In this document: positions 22,284-32,800 of the stretch, in pieces | How positions within the stretch are numbered: the stretch's first letter is position 1 | Layout of the letters: each line of letters begins with the position of its first letter | Assembly (NCBI GenBank): GCA_905221605.1 | Contig: CAJNDS010002450.1 | Coordinates: 284,589-348,588 of the forward strand | Length of the DNA stretch: 64,000 nt | Direction: 5' to 3' | From: Symbiodinium natans | Taxonomy: Eukaryota; Sar; Dinophyceae; Suessiales; Symbiodiniaceae | The notes under the pieces: model-generated | Database searches by the model: none | The model's input: the letters and a program-made list of their open reading frames with translations, nothing else | What the model was told of the DNA's origin: nothing | Made by a program: the position numbers and the translations under genes

Positions 22284-22744
22284 GTGCCTTGACGGCCTTC
22301 TGGGGGCCCCCCTGGTTCAGGGTTTAGGGTTTAGGGTTTAGGGTTTTTTTAGGGGTTTAGGGTTTGGGTTTGGGTGGGTTTTGGGTTTTGGGTTTAGGGT
22401 TTTGGGTTTAGGGTCCAGTTCAGGGTTAACGCCTCAAATCCAAACGACCCCCCTCAACCTACACCCCGAAAATGCTTGACCCCTCAAGCCTCCAACCCCT
22501 TACGAATCCCTGCCCACCAGCCTCTGTATAAACTTGCAGCTAACTGGAGGGACCCTTATTGGGGCGATATGCTGTTTTTTTGGAGGGTTGCTCAGGTGCA
22601 GAAGGCGAGATGGGTAGGTCTGAAAGTTACGGTCTCTTTTGAGGGTACTTCTTAAAGGTGCCATGCTACAATATATGTATACATGTATATGGAAATAAAT
22701 ATGCAGGACCCCAAAGGGTCCCTCTTAAGGACTGTTAGGTATAC

Positions 22745-22961
22745 GGGGAACATCCCAACACGTACTACCAAACCCCCACGAATCGCAGCTCCCGGAATGC
22801 GGGAGTACTTGGAGGTTCATGGAGGTTCAGGGTACTTCTGAACCAAGTATAAACTGCACTTATAACTGTACTTCTAGCCATGTTAGGCCACTTAAGGGGC
22901 TTCTAAGTGGGTTATAAGTACAGCTATATACTGTGTTTATAAGTACCCCAAGACCCTGAAC
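22745..22961 (+). repeat. 217-bp direct repeat, copy 1
   Basis: GGGGAACATCCCAACACG to CCCAAGACCCTGAAC; appears identical to 23,344-23,560, 599 bp apart, in the intron between two RRM exons. It contains the left arm of family E. Confidence 0.92.
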
Positions 22962-23343
22962 CCTAAACCCTGAACCCTAAACCCTACAGTACACCCTAAA
23001 CCCTTAACCCAAGGCTATATACCCTGAACCTCCAAGTAGTGGTTGAGGATTGAGCAACAGATCAGCAGGATGGGCTCAGGCTTGGGGTTTTAGGATTTAG
23101 GGGTTGGGGTTTAGGGTTTAGGTTTAAGGTTTAGGGGACATCAGCTGTAATCAGGAATCAGGTTTGGGTTAAAACCGATTTTAAGCCAAACCTGAGGTCG
23201 GTTTGGACTACCCCACCCCAGGCTTGCTTCCGGATTTAAGCTCATGTATTCTTCTGTGGGGTTGGCGCCGGTTTTAAGCCTTCCGCAGCGACGGGACAGT
23301 ACGACCGGTCAGCGTAAAACCGGTCTCGAACCCAAAGTATAAG

Positions 23344-23560
23344 GGGGAACATCCCAACACGTACTACCAAACCCCCACGAATCGCAGCTCCCGGAATGCG
23401 GGAGTACTTGGAGGTTCATGGAGGTTCAGGGTACTTCTGAACCAAGTATAAACTGCACTTATAACTGTACTTCTAGCCATGTTAGGCCACTTAAGGGGCT
23501 TCTAAGTGGGTTATAAGTACAGCTATATACTGTGTTTATAAGTACCCCAAGACCCTGAAC
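23344..23560 (+). repeat. 217-bp direct repeat, copy 2
   Basis: Same as 22,745-22,961. The right flank is TTTAGGG instead of CCCTAAA, so the duplicated unit was joined to a telomere-like array in the other orientation. Confidence 0.92.
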
Positions 23561-24181
23561 AGGTTTAGGGTTTAGGGTTTAGGGTTTAGGGCTTAGGGCT
23601 TAGGGCTCGGGGTTAGGGTTTAGGGTTAGGGTTTGGGGTTTAGGGCTTAGGGGTTCAAGGCTCAGGGTTGAATATACCTGAAATTATAATGGGATCCTGA
23701 CTCTGATTTAAGGAATATTCCTTCATTAAGGGTTTAGGGTTTAGAGTCTAGCGTTTAGGGTTTTAGGCGTTTTGGGTACCAAGAAGCCCAAGCAATCATC
23801 TACTTCACCTGCGCTACTTGGTGAAGCTAAGGGCCTTCGCCGCTAGGAACCTCCCTTCAAACGCGTGTTTAGGATTTAGGGATTCAGGGTAAGCAGCCCG
23901 AAACCCCCCCTTACCTTAGGGTTTCGGGTCTAAGGGTTACGGACAACAATCTCGGTTTCTGGAGTTCAAAGTCTTGCTTCCTTGTTTAAGGACACCCTAA
24001 ACCCTAAACCCTTAGCCCTAAACCCTAAACCCCCTAAACCCTGAACCCTGAGAAGCCTAAACCCTAAACCCTAAACCTTAAGAAGCCCTAAACCCTAAAC
24101 CCTAAACCCTAAACCCTAAACCCTAAACCCTAAACCCTAAAGCTTAAGAAGCCTGTGCCCGCAGCCCTAAACCTAACCCAG

Positions 24182-24217
24182 GTGCCGAAGAACCTGGATG
24201 ATCGTGACATCCAGGAG
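24182..24217 (+). CDS. RRM-protein exon: alpha-1 start
   Basis: The acceptor is CTAACCCAG|GTG and the donor is CAGGAG|GCCGG (GC type). The 36 nt in phase 0 encode VPKNLDDRDIQE, the typical RRM turn and helix-1 start (N-V-P-x-x-L-D-D-R-D-I). The next exon supplies AFEDIG to complete the helix. The flanking DNA is CCCTAAA array on both sides, so the coding signal stands out sharply. Confidence 0.82.
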
Positions 24218-24228
24218 GCCGGTCCAAT

Positions 24229-24521
24229 CCCTAAACCCTAAACCCTAAACCCTAAACCCTAAACCCTAAACCCTAAACCCTAAACCCTAAACCCTAAACC
24301 CTAAACCCTAAACCCTAAACCCTAAACCCTAAACCCTAAACCCTAAACCCTAAACCCTAAACCCTAAACCCTCACCCCTAAACCCTAAACCCTAAACCCT
24401 AAACCCTAAACCCTAAACCCTAAACCCTAAACCCTAAACCCTAAACCCTAAACCCCAAAACCCTAACCCCTAAACCCAAAACCCTAAACCCTAAACCCTA
24501 AACCCTAAACCCTAAACCCCA
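24229..24521 (+). repeat. CCCTAAA array
   Basis: About 41 units with few variants, starting about 12 bases after the exon at 24,182-24,217. Another array (24,000-24,140) ends just before that exon. Further arrays lie at 24,643-24,748, 24,903-24,958, 25,035-25,080 and 25,230-25,305. Confidence 0.95.
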
Positions 24522-25849
24522 GCCCCAAACCACCCTGGCCCCCACTGGCGCACCCCCAAGGCCGTGCAGCCCCAACTCCTGGACCCCATAGTAGATTCTG
24601 ATCACGCTCTGAACCCTAAACGTGAGCCCAAAAATCCTAAACCCTAGGCCCTAAACCCTAAACCCTAAACCCTAAACCCTAAACCCTAAACCCTAAACCC
24701 TAAACCCTAAACCCTAAACCCTAAACCCTAAACCCTAAACCCTAAACCCTTCTCAAAGGCTCCCAGGCCCTAAAGCTTAGACCCTCAACCGGAAGCCCTA
24801 AACTGCAACAAAGCCCTCGACCCTAGACCCTGGGCCATAAACCCTACACCCTAAGATTCAAACAAAAGCAGTGGCGGTTGGGATTTAGCCAGTGATATTC
24901 ATCTAGGGTTTAGGGTTTAGGGTTTAGGGTGTAGGGTTTAGGGTCTAGGGTTTAGGGTCGCACCAGGGGTGGCTCTACTAGGGGTTGCGACAATTGGTCG
25001 AGGGTTCGTCCCCGGAGTTTGACCGAGGGTTTAAGGTTTAAGGTTTAGGGTTTAGGGTTTAGGGTTTAGGGTTTAGGGTTTTTGGCTTCTTTGTTTGTTG
25101 GTTTTGTTTTTCGGGACTTTTTGAAGCCCTTGAAAACAAATTTTCTGGTGTGCCTTATGGGGTGGGTCTGTTTCGGGCTTGATGGGGCTTTGAGCGACTT
25201 GGCAATTTTGGTGCCAGGAGAGATCATTAACCCTAAGCCCTAAACCCTAAACCCCAAACCCTAAACCCTAAACCCTAAACCCCAAACCCTAAACCCTAAA
25301 CCCTAAGGTTTGTGCCCGAAGTTTAAGGCGAAAAGGTTAGGGGCAGGTATGGAGCGGGTATTGGTTCTTGATTTGGTAAGGCAGAGGGTGTTTGTTTTAC
25401 TAGCGTATTGTTCCTTATTTTTTCTGGCAGCCGCTTGGGATCCTTTGTTTATTTCGGAGCCTGTGTTTCTTTGGAGGGTGACCTTGGATGACCTGGAGGA
25501 GGTTTGGGATTACTGTTTTTTTAGATCCACTTGGGGTTATTTCTGGCAATATCGATTCTGGTGAAAGGGAACGTGAAGACACACAGTTTCTATTCACACA
25601 GCTCTTCAGAGTTTAAGGTCAAGCGTTGAGGGGTTGAGGTGCTGAGAGTTTTGAGGGTTCAGGGGTTTATTCAGGGCTTAAAGGTTAGTTAAAGATGTTG
25701 TTATTAAGGAGCTGGTGGTTTCCGAAATATGGGGTACCTTATGGGGTCTTGACTGTAAGGGAGTCCTACTACTTGGGGGACTATATCGGGGGTCCCATAT
25801 TTTCGTAAACTCCCAGCTGGAGAGAGCCTGTAGCCCATCTGACCGGAAG

Positions 25850-25885
25850 GCTTTCGAAGACATCGGCCGTGTGGCAAAATGCGAG
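25850..25885 (+). CDS. RRM-protein exon: alpha-1 end and beta-2
   Basis: The acceptor is GACCGGAAG|GCT and the donor is TGCGAG|GTGGCC (GT type). The 36 nt in phase 0 encode AFEDIGRVAKCE, the classic helix-1 to strand-2 passage of an RRM (F-x-x-x-G-x-V). It lies 34 bp downstream of a foldback-type repeat (25,713-25,815). The donor-side GGTGG recurs at the following acceptor. Confidence 0.82.
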
Positions 25886-25919
25886 GTGGCCGTTAGCCCA
25901 AACCCTTTATGGTGATATG

Positions 25920-27250
25920 CTGATCTCCGTCATTCATTTTATGGTGATATGAATATCCGTGTGTACTATTACATTGTGTATAAAATATACTGTTATTACA
26001 CGGTTTCATGACTATATGATGCGAGTATTATCTTAGCTTTTTCGCCACAGTATCGTGCGATTATATGATGATCTTTTGCAATTATCACACAACCTTATTG
26101 GTACATTCTAATCGTCGTTTTCTTGTAATTGATATGTGACCATATGGTTGTGTGATCATATGATTAAATCATTGTGTGATTCTAGGATTCCACGATTATA
26201 TTATTGTCATATTTTATGACTAACTCGCTATCTTATGATACGTTCACATTTTTTGATCGTTATAATATAGCTAGTATATTCTCCTTATATTGGTAGATTA
26301 GTATATTAACAACTGCGTATATTAGTCTATGGGTATATGAGTTCATGAGTATATGAGAATATGAATATTTGAGTATATGAGTACGAGTATATGAGTATAT
26401 GAGTATATGAGTATATGAGTATATGAGTATATGAGTATATGAGTATATGAGTATCTGAGTATATGAGTATATGAGTATATGAGTATATGAGTATATGAGT
26501 ATATGAGTATATGAGTATATGAGTATATGAGTATATGAGGACATGAGTACGTGAGTACATGAGTATATGAGTATATGAGTACATGAGTATATCAGTATGG
26601 TAGCATGCTAGTATGTTAGTGTATCATCTTCTTATTATGCTCTTGTGTCTCTTTACTGTTATATTGTTATATTATCGTATGTGACTTAAAAAGTCACTCG
26701 TTTTTTTCATCAGTATGCGCTTTGGTAATTCTGTGATTATATTCTCATACTGCTTCACGAATATAGGATTTTATTATCATATGAGTATATTGTTCTCTGC
26801 TTTTTGTGTTATATTTGTATGTTTTTGTTATCTTGTTCTCCTGGTTGGTGTATTTGTACATGTTTTAGACCAGTATGTTAATATCATATTTTCAAATGGC
26901 TCTGTAGTGTTTTATGTGCATATACTTGCATAGAACATGTGCACTTGTATGTTGGCAGGCCCTTCTCTATATATTTGTATACTTGTATGCTATCTTGTTC
27001 TGGTCTTGCAGTTTTGTATGATTCTTTTGTTTTTATGTTATTACTTGTATGTTTACATGATTGTATTACTAGGTTACAACATGATGGTATTACAATTATA
27101 TTTGTTTACTATATTCTTGTAAGTATGCAGCTATGCAATTGTATACTTGTCCAAATATACTACACAGTTATATGCCACCGAACTAGATAATGACAGAAGT
27201 CAATCTTCTATGATTGTTGTGCGAGTATAACTTTGCATGTCGTTGTTTCA
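25920..27250. other. AT-rich island inside an RRM-gene intron
   Basis: About 1.3 kb of strongly AT-rich DNA (ATAT, TTAT and TGTAT runs) in an otherwise GC-rich window. It contains the GAGTATAT microsatellite at 26,330-26,590. Hydrophobic frames in it reflect T-rich codons; no gene recognised. Confidence 0.8.
26330..26590 (+). repeat. GAGTATAT octamer microsatellite
   Basis: About 30 tandem 8-bp units, with GAGTACAT and GAGTATCT variants, giving periodic YSYTHILI-type frames on the minus strand. Confidence 0.95.
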
Positions 27251-27724
27251 TATTCCACTGGTCGCGACTGAGGTTTTAGGGTTCCAGGGCCTGGGATACA
27301 GAGGTTTCAGGCTTCAGGGTTTAGGGTTTAGGGTTTCCCAAACCTTTTTTGGGTTGAAATAGATTTCTGGCCAGGACAGCACCATTTTGGATGTATCCCT
27401 CAGGCCCGGCCCAAGCCTAAAAAAGCCCTAAACCCTGAGTCACTGGGTTGTGATTCTTGCCAAAGATTCTTCAGTATCGGATGTTTGTTGATGAAAAACG
27501 GCAACTCGTCTCACTTATGTCTCTTCCCTGTCAAAGGAGCCCACTGCCCCTGACTTGTGTCAGCGTAACCCCGAAGCCCTGAAGCCTCAAACCCTACGCC
27601 TGTTTTACAGATGGTCATGGGCGCCAAATTCCCCAATTCCCTGCAAAGGACCAGCAAGCCCTAAGCCCTAAACCCTAATCCCCCAAACTCAAACCCGAAG
27701 CCCTACAAGACCCTTTCGCAGCAG

Positions 27725-27778
27725 GTGGAACGCGGCGTTGCGGTCATCACTTTCGCAAACAGTGCGCATGCGAAGAAG
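27725..27778 (+). CDS. RRM-protein exon: beta-3/RNP1 and alpha-2 start
   Basis: The acceptor is TTTCGCAGCAG|GTG and the donor is AAGAAG|GCCTAA (GC type). The 54 nt in phase 0 encode VERGVAVITFANSAHAKK. RGVAVITF aligns with RNP1, but Val replaces the usual aromatic residues at positions 3 and 5. Together with the Arg in RNP2, this suggests weakened base stacking and perhaps a protein-binding or atypical RRM. The intron that follows is about 36 kb as assembled and contains the retrotransposon. Confidence 0.82.
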
Positions 27779-28088
27779 GCCTAAACCTCAAACCCTAAAC
27801 CCCAATCCCGAAACCCCAAACCCTAAACCCTCAACCCTAAAGCCCCCCCCCCCCCCCCCCCCCGCTGCCCTTTCTCTCCCGTAGGGTTCGGGGGGTCAGG
27901 GTTTCGGGTTCAGGGTGACCCTTACATGACCCTTGCTACACTTCTGGCCCTAAGCCCGAAACTCTGAACCCCAACCGCCCCTTGTCTAGGAGAACGGAGA
28001 GTGTATGGAGCGTAACTCAACAAAGACACCTTTCGCTTTTCTGGGTCTAAGGTTCTCTCTCACAGTAGCAGTCTGGGAGTTTCCGAAG

Positions 28089-28179
28089 TTTAGGGTTTAG
28101 GGTTTAGGGTTTAGGGTTTAGGGTTTAGGGTTTAGGGTTTAGGGTTTAGGGTTTAGGGTTTAGGGTTTAGGGTTTAGGG
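28089..28179 (+). repeat. TTTAGGG array
   Basis: 13 perfect units in the last intron upstream of the element, followed by a partial family B repeat (28,181-28,280). 28,280-28,680 is degenerate CCCTAAA-like unique DNA. Confidence 0.95.
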
Positions 28180-28684
28180 ACACCTTGTTGGGGTCCCTAC
28201 TATATTATACAGGGGATCCAACAATTGGCGTTTACATTTGGGGCTCCTCATGATCGTAAAAACTCTCATATTGACAGAGCGAACACAAGATTCTGCAAAA
28301 TAGAAGTTAAGAAATGGTTGAGAAGTGGGTTCTCGTTTAAACGCAGCCGTTGAGGTTTAGGGTGTGGGGCAGGGTTTTGGGGTAAGGGTTTTGGGTTGGG
28401 GTTTCGGGCTTTAAGTTGCAAGCTACAATCGCAAGCCTGAACACTGAGCCCGCAAACCTTAACCAAGCCGAAAGCCGAAACCTTAAACCCCAAACTTCAA
28501 ATCCCAAAGCCTAAACCCGAAACCTTTAAACCTCAAACCTTTTAAGCCCTAAGCCCTCAACCCCAAGCGCTCAACCTTTAAACCCCAAACGCTAAACCTT
28601 TAAACCGAACCGTATTCCTTAAAGCCCCAGACCGTTAAACAACCCTAAACCTTAAAACCTACACCCCAGAACCCAAAACCCTAA

Positions 28685-28857
28685 GCCCTGAACCCTAAAC
28701 CCTAGACCCTAAACCCTAAACCCTAAACCCTAAACCCCAAACCCTGCTCACCTCCCAAGCCACTGGCTCCACTCCACGTCAGGCAGTTCAACCCTCAACC
28801 CTCAACCCTAAACCCTCAACCCTCAACCCTAAACCCTCAACCCTAAATCCTCGACCT

Positions 28858-28888
<31 letters not shown>

Positions 28889-28980
28889 ACTCTAAACCCT
28901 AAACCCAAAACCCTAAATCCTCAACCCTCAACCCTCAACCCTCAACCCGAAACCCTAAACCCGAAACCCGAAACCCTAAA
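28685..28980 (+). repeat. CCCTAAA/CCCTCAA array, retrotransposon target
   Basis: Degenerate heptamers, many CCCTCAA and CCCGAAA, ending CCCTAAA at the exact base before the 5' LTR. The last five bases (CTAAA) are repeated after the 3' LTR. Confidence 0.92.
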
Positions 28981-29276
28981 TGTGAATGATCCCCGAACCA
29001 CAGCACGTTTGGGAACCCCTTTGTGTCGGCTCCGCCGCACATCGGGGAAACCACCTTAGAACGCCGTGGCCTGTTCACCACCGTGGCTCAAGGCTCAAGT
29101 AACCCTTAGAGTGTAGGTCACCCATAGGTTGGAAGTAAGCGCAATAGCGTAACTGGAAACCGCCCGGGTGCACGAGACGGAGACTGAAGGCGAACATCAG
29201 TGCAGAAAACAAGTGCGAGACCATTTGGCTGGTGAGGAGCCAAAGCGTAGTGCAAGCAACTACCCGACCTCACGCA
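28981..29276 (+). repeat. 5' LTR (296 bp)
   Basis: Starts TGTGAATGAT and ends CCTCACGCA. It matches 63,436-63,731 base for base as far as I can compare. The preceding bases are CTAAA at the end of a degenerate CCCTAAA array. The LTR carries one copy of the bulged-T hairpin (29,022-29,041). Confidence 0.95.
29022..29041 (+). repeat. Bulged-T hairpin in the 5' LTR
   Basis: Outer stem TGTG/CACA, bulged T, inner stem CGGC/GCCG, loop TCC. The same copy is at 63,477-63,496 in the 3' LTR. If transcribed from the LTR it would form in the RNA leader or tail. Confidence 0.7.
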
Positions 29277-29301
29277 GGTTATCAGCCGTATAGCGGTTGC
29301 G
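29277..29301 (+). promoter_or_regulatory. Primer-binding site, anticodon-arm type
   Basis: Directly after the LTR comes GGTTATCAGCCGTATAGCGG. There is no TGG that would pair with a tRNA 3' CCA end. Its complement contains CUGAUAA flanked by CGG and CC, which is the form of a tRNA anticodon loop and stem, as for Drosophila copia, which is primed by an internal fragment of initiator tRNA-Met. Candidates are tRNA-Ile(GAU), or tRNA-Met or tRNA-Asn with one mismatch. The same sequence is at 44,015 in copy 2. Confidence 0.6.
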
Positions 29302-29331
29302 ATTTCTTGCGACTACTGTACGGGCTGAGCT

Positions 29332-29820
29332 ATGGCACTGCCAACCTCGTCGTCGAGTGCCGACACAACCATGACCTTCGGTGATGGTGATGCTATTGCT
29401 GCACCTGCATTGGGCGAAAGCACAGGCTGCGCCGACACAGATGCGGTTACATCATCAGATGATGCCGTTGAGATGGTTGCGGTTGTGAAGGCACCCGCAC
29501 GAACCAGAAGTGGTTTGAGCGTACTGCGTGAAGATGGAAACTCAAAGATGAGTCAAGTTTCACGCCTCAGATCCACTTCCAGACAATCATCGGAACGAAC
29601 ATCAAAGAGATCCAACACACCAAGTACTCCACGACGAAGAAGAGGCACTTCTCCACGAATCTCTCCACGATCCTCGCCGGACGCCGGACGACCGGAAACG
29701 TCACCGCGAAGAGGGTACGGTGGCCCTCTTTTGGGTACCGGCCTCCCCAGTTCGGAACCTCCGGCTGGCGGTAGGGGCGGGCTTGATTCGGGTCCCCCGG
29801 TCGAGTCTGCAACCCTCTAG
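29332..29820 (+). CDS. Element ORF1, SR-rich (copy 1)
   Basis: 162 codons starting 55 bases after the LTR. The N-terminal half is Ser/Thr/Ala/Asp-rich; the middle is Arg/Ser-rich with many SPR, TPR and SR pairs; the C-terminal third is Gly/Pro-rich and is partly encoded by two of the hairpin motifs. No known domain is recognised. It may be the N-terminal part of Gag. The stop lies 35 bases before the first Met of ORF2, and the ORF2 frame, -1 relative to ORF1, is open from 29,787, so the two overlap by about 30 bases. A -1 frameshift or separate initiation could serve ORF2. Confidence 0.6.
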   Translation: MALPTSSSSADTTMTFGDGDAIAAPALGESTGCADTDAVTSSDDAVEMVAVVKAPARTRSGLSVLREDGNSKMSQVSRLRSTSRQSSERTSKRSNTPSTPRRRRGTSPRISPRSSPDAGRPETSPRRGYGGPLLGTGLPSSEPPAGGRGGLDSGPPVESATL

Positions 29821-29855
29821 CGGAACGAATCCGGGAAGAAGGCGAAAGGCGGAAG

Positions 29856-32800
29856 ATGGAAGAGGTCATTGCCATGTTGCGACTGAAGATCGAGGAGATG
29901 CAACAGGAAGACTATGCGGCATCACTCAGGATCGAGCAGCTAGAACGCGAACGTGATCAGAACGCGCAACTGGCAGCTCATATCCATCAACGTCACGAAG
30001 CTACACTCGCTGAACGTGAGCAAGTCGTTGGTGCCACGATCGCAACACTGGAGCAACATGCTGCCGACAATCATCATCAAGCGACGATGACTCAGGAGCA
30101 GTTGATGCACCAGCAACGCGAGATGGCGCAGTACATGGTCAACGTGGAAGAAGCGGCCCATGGTGAAGGAAACACGATAGCTCGAGAATACCAGCGACTT
30201 ACAGAGGAGCTGAACATTCGAGCACATGAAAATCTGAGAAGGCGAGCCGATCTACAACAAGCCGAAGTCATTGTGGCCCAGATGGAAGATCAGCTGCGAA
30301 CCTCCGAGTTTGCACATGAAGCATCCGAGAAGCAGAAGAGCGAGATGCGAGAATATGCTCATCATGAGAGCGTGGCATTGCAGGATGAACGCGATCAGAC
30401 CAGGCTCTTGAACGTGAACATTCATGGCGTCATCGTTCAGTACCACGAAGAAGAAGAAAGAGCAGCTGCTTTGAGACAAGCTGTGCACGAAATGGAGCAG
30501 CGATTGGAAGGCCAACATGCTTCGTTGCCTAGCATCCATGAGGAGCTGCAAAGGGTACGAGCGGAATGCCAATCTCATGAGGACGTCAATCGACGACTGA
30601 CATCGGAATTGGATGCTGCGAGACAGGTTCAAACGTACAACCGACCTACGTCAGCCGGAACGTCTGAGTGGGATAATGTTTCTTCAGTGCCTAGGGTAGG
30701 TGTGCATAATTCGCGTCCACAAAGCGTTCAATCCCGTTCAGGAATAACCCAAGCTTACAGCAGTCCGGAAGAAGTTGATCGTGATGTGCCAATGTCATCT
30801 ACGACGGAATCGAGGTTCAAGACATGGGTCCAGAACACCATTCCTGGGGTGGGTTCGGCTTCGCCGGCTCATTCCCAGGGTGGAGATGCCTCAAAGGAGG
30901 GTTCGGGTCCCCCGGCTCTTCCCACGAGGCCATCGTTGTTCGGAGGACCACCTATTCCAGTGACAGAAAGCCGACCGACTTCTACAAGTGGACCTCCCGT
31001 TCTCGTTCCAGAAGTACCATCAGTTCCCAACCTGGTTCCGGGAAGGATGTTCACGACAGGTTTGCTGGACTTGCCTCCTGGCTTGGCTACCAGACCACAC
31101 ACCTCACAGTTACTTGCTGATCCACCTACGGCGTCCACGTCCTACCAGTGTGTGCGGCAACCATCGCGTTCGCGGCATACGGGCGAGGTCACGCCTGGAA
31201 TGGCTTCAGAAATTCCTCCGAATGCTCCCAATCATCCTCAAGATCCTCGCGCAAACGCTTCGACAACTGTTCAGCAAGAGGCTTTACGAAGGCAAATGGA
31301 TGATCTTCGGGAAGAAATGAGCAGAATGAGAGACACCGAAGCTCGTCTTCGTCGTGAACGAGATCAATGGCGTATAATTGCTGAAGAACAGGAGCAAGAG
31401 AATGAGGGTGAAGAGGGAGAGAACGAGGAGGAAGGCGAACCAGAAGAGGACGGAGACAAAACCGACCCTGGATCCTGGAAGCCAATCAAGAAAGGAGGTG
31501 GAGGAGGTGATGGTGGTGGCAACCCAGATTCTTCTCCCCACGGTGGTGGCGGAGGAGGTGGCGGTGGATCTGGACCCGAAGATGGACCTGATTACACCGA
31601 AGGGCCAAAGATATCCCGAAGAGAAGCCGACAAGATCAACATTCCTGCGTTTCCCAAGGTCACTCACTTGGACGCATGGCAGGCAGCAGTCACCACAAAC
31701 GTCCTGGCCGCGTGTGCGGATACCAATCAGAGCGACTGGATAAAATGGCTGCAAGAATCTTTCAAGCCGATGCCGGATGTTGAAGGGCTCAATGACTCGG
31801 GACATGTCAAGTTCAGAAGCATCGACGTGAAGCTGGCAAGTGCGATGACTCTCATGTTACGGAATGCTGGAGATCAAGCAGCGGATCTGTTCTTGGAAGT
31901 GAACCTCAAATCAAACGCGTACATTCGCGGGACCGAGTACAAGGTTCTGAAGGGACGACAGATCATTGCTATGATGATGGAAAGCTTCCGCACACGGGAT
32001 CGTCTTGACATGGTCTACACGATCGATTACCTGACCAAACTGCAGTATCCTGGGGACAACAAGATTGCCGCATTCAAAGCAACGTGGCTAGAGATCATCT
32101 CTCGGATTCGACCTGAAGATGTACCTTCCACGAATGCCCTCCGCGACATCTTGTACCAGAAGATATCAGGATCCTCCGAGATGAACATGGAGCTCAAGCT
32201 TTACTATGACATCAAGAGCTATGACGATCCAGAGAGATCACATGATATGCTGCTGAGGATCATGGACCGGGCGGTGCAGAGGAGAAGAGAGAAGAAGAAC
32301 CTCAACGAGACACAACATGGTCTGAACCAGATGGTTGCTGGGAAGGACCTGCTTGCTGCACCAGCTAGGCCCGATCCCAAAGGGCCTCCCTCATCCGCGC
32401 CTGACAAGGACAAGAAGAAGAAGACGAATGAGAGAGGCAAGGACAAAGAAGCTGCGGATGCTGCGCCTGTACTCCCAAAGAGTAAAGCAAAGGCACACGA
32501 AAAGGACAAGAAGAAGGGGAAAGGTAAAGGCAAAGAACGATCCCGATCTCCTTCATCATCACGATCGCTGACCGACAAGGAGAAGGCGAAGATTCGTTGC
32601 AAATTCCACTTCGGAGGAGGATGCACAGCAGGAAAGAATTGCAAATGGAGTCACAAAGACACGGACAGAGGAAGGCCGTCTTCACGAGAGGATAAGAATC
32701 AGAGAGCGCGAAGCCCGTCATCAAAACCATCGGAACGACCTTGCTTTCAGTGGAGCAAGAACCCATCCTGCAGCCGAGAGAATTGCCCTTTCAAGCATGA

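Noticed and set aside
25310-25564. 84-codon Trp/Phe-rich ORF
   Set aside because: Lies in an intron between two RRM exons that join directly; no domain, T-rich composition.
26260-26584. YSYTHILI repeat protein
   Set aside because: Periodic translation of an octamer microsatellite.
1-28980. A chromosome-end telomere
   Set aside because: Arrays are short, alternate orientation, are separated by unique DNA and foldback repeats, and coding exons lie between them.
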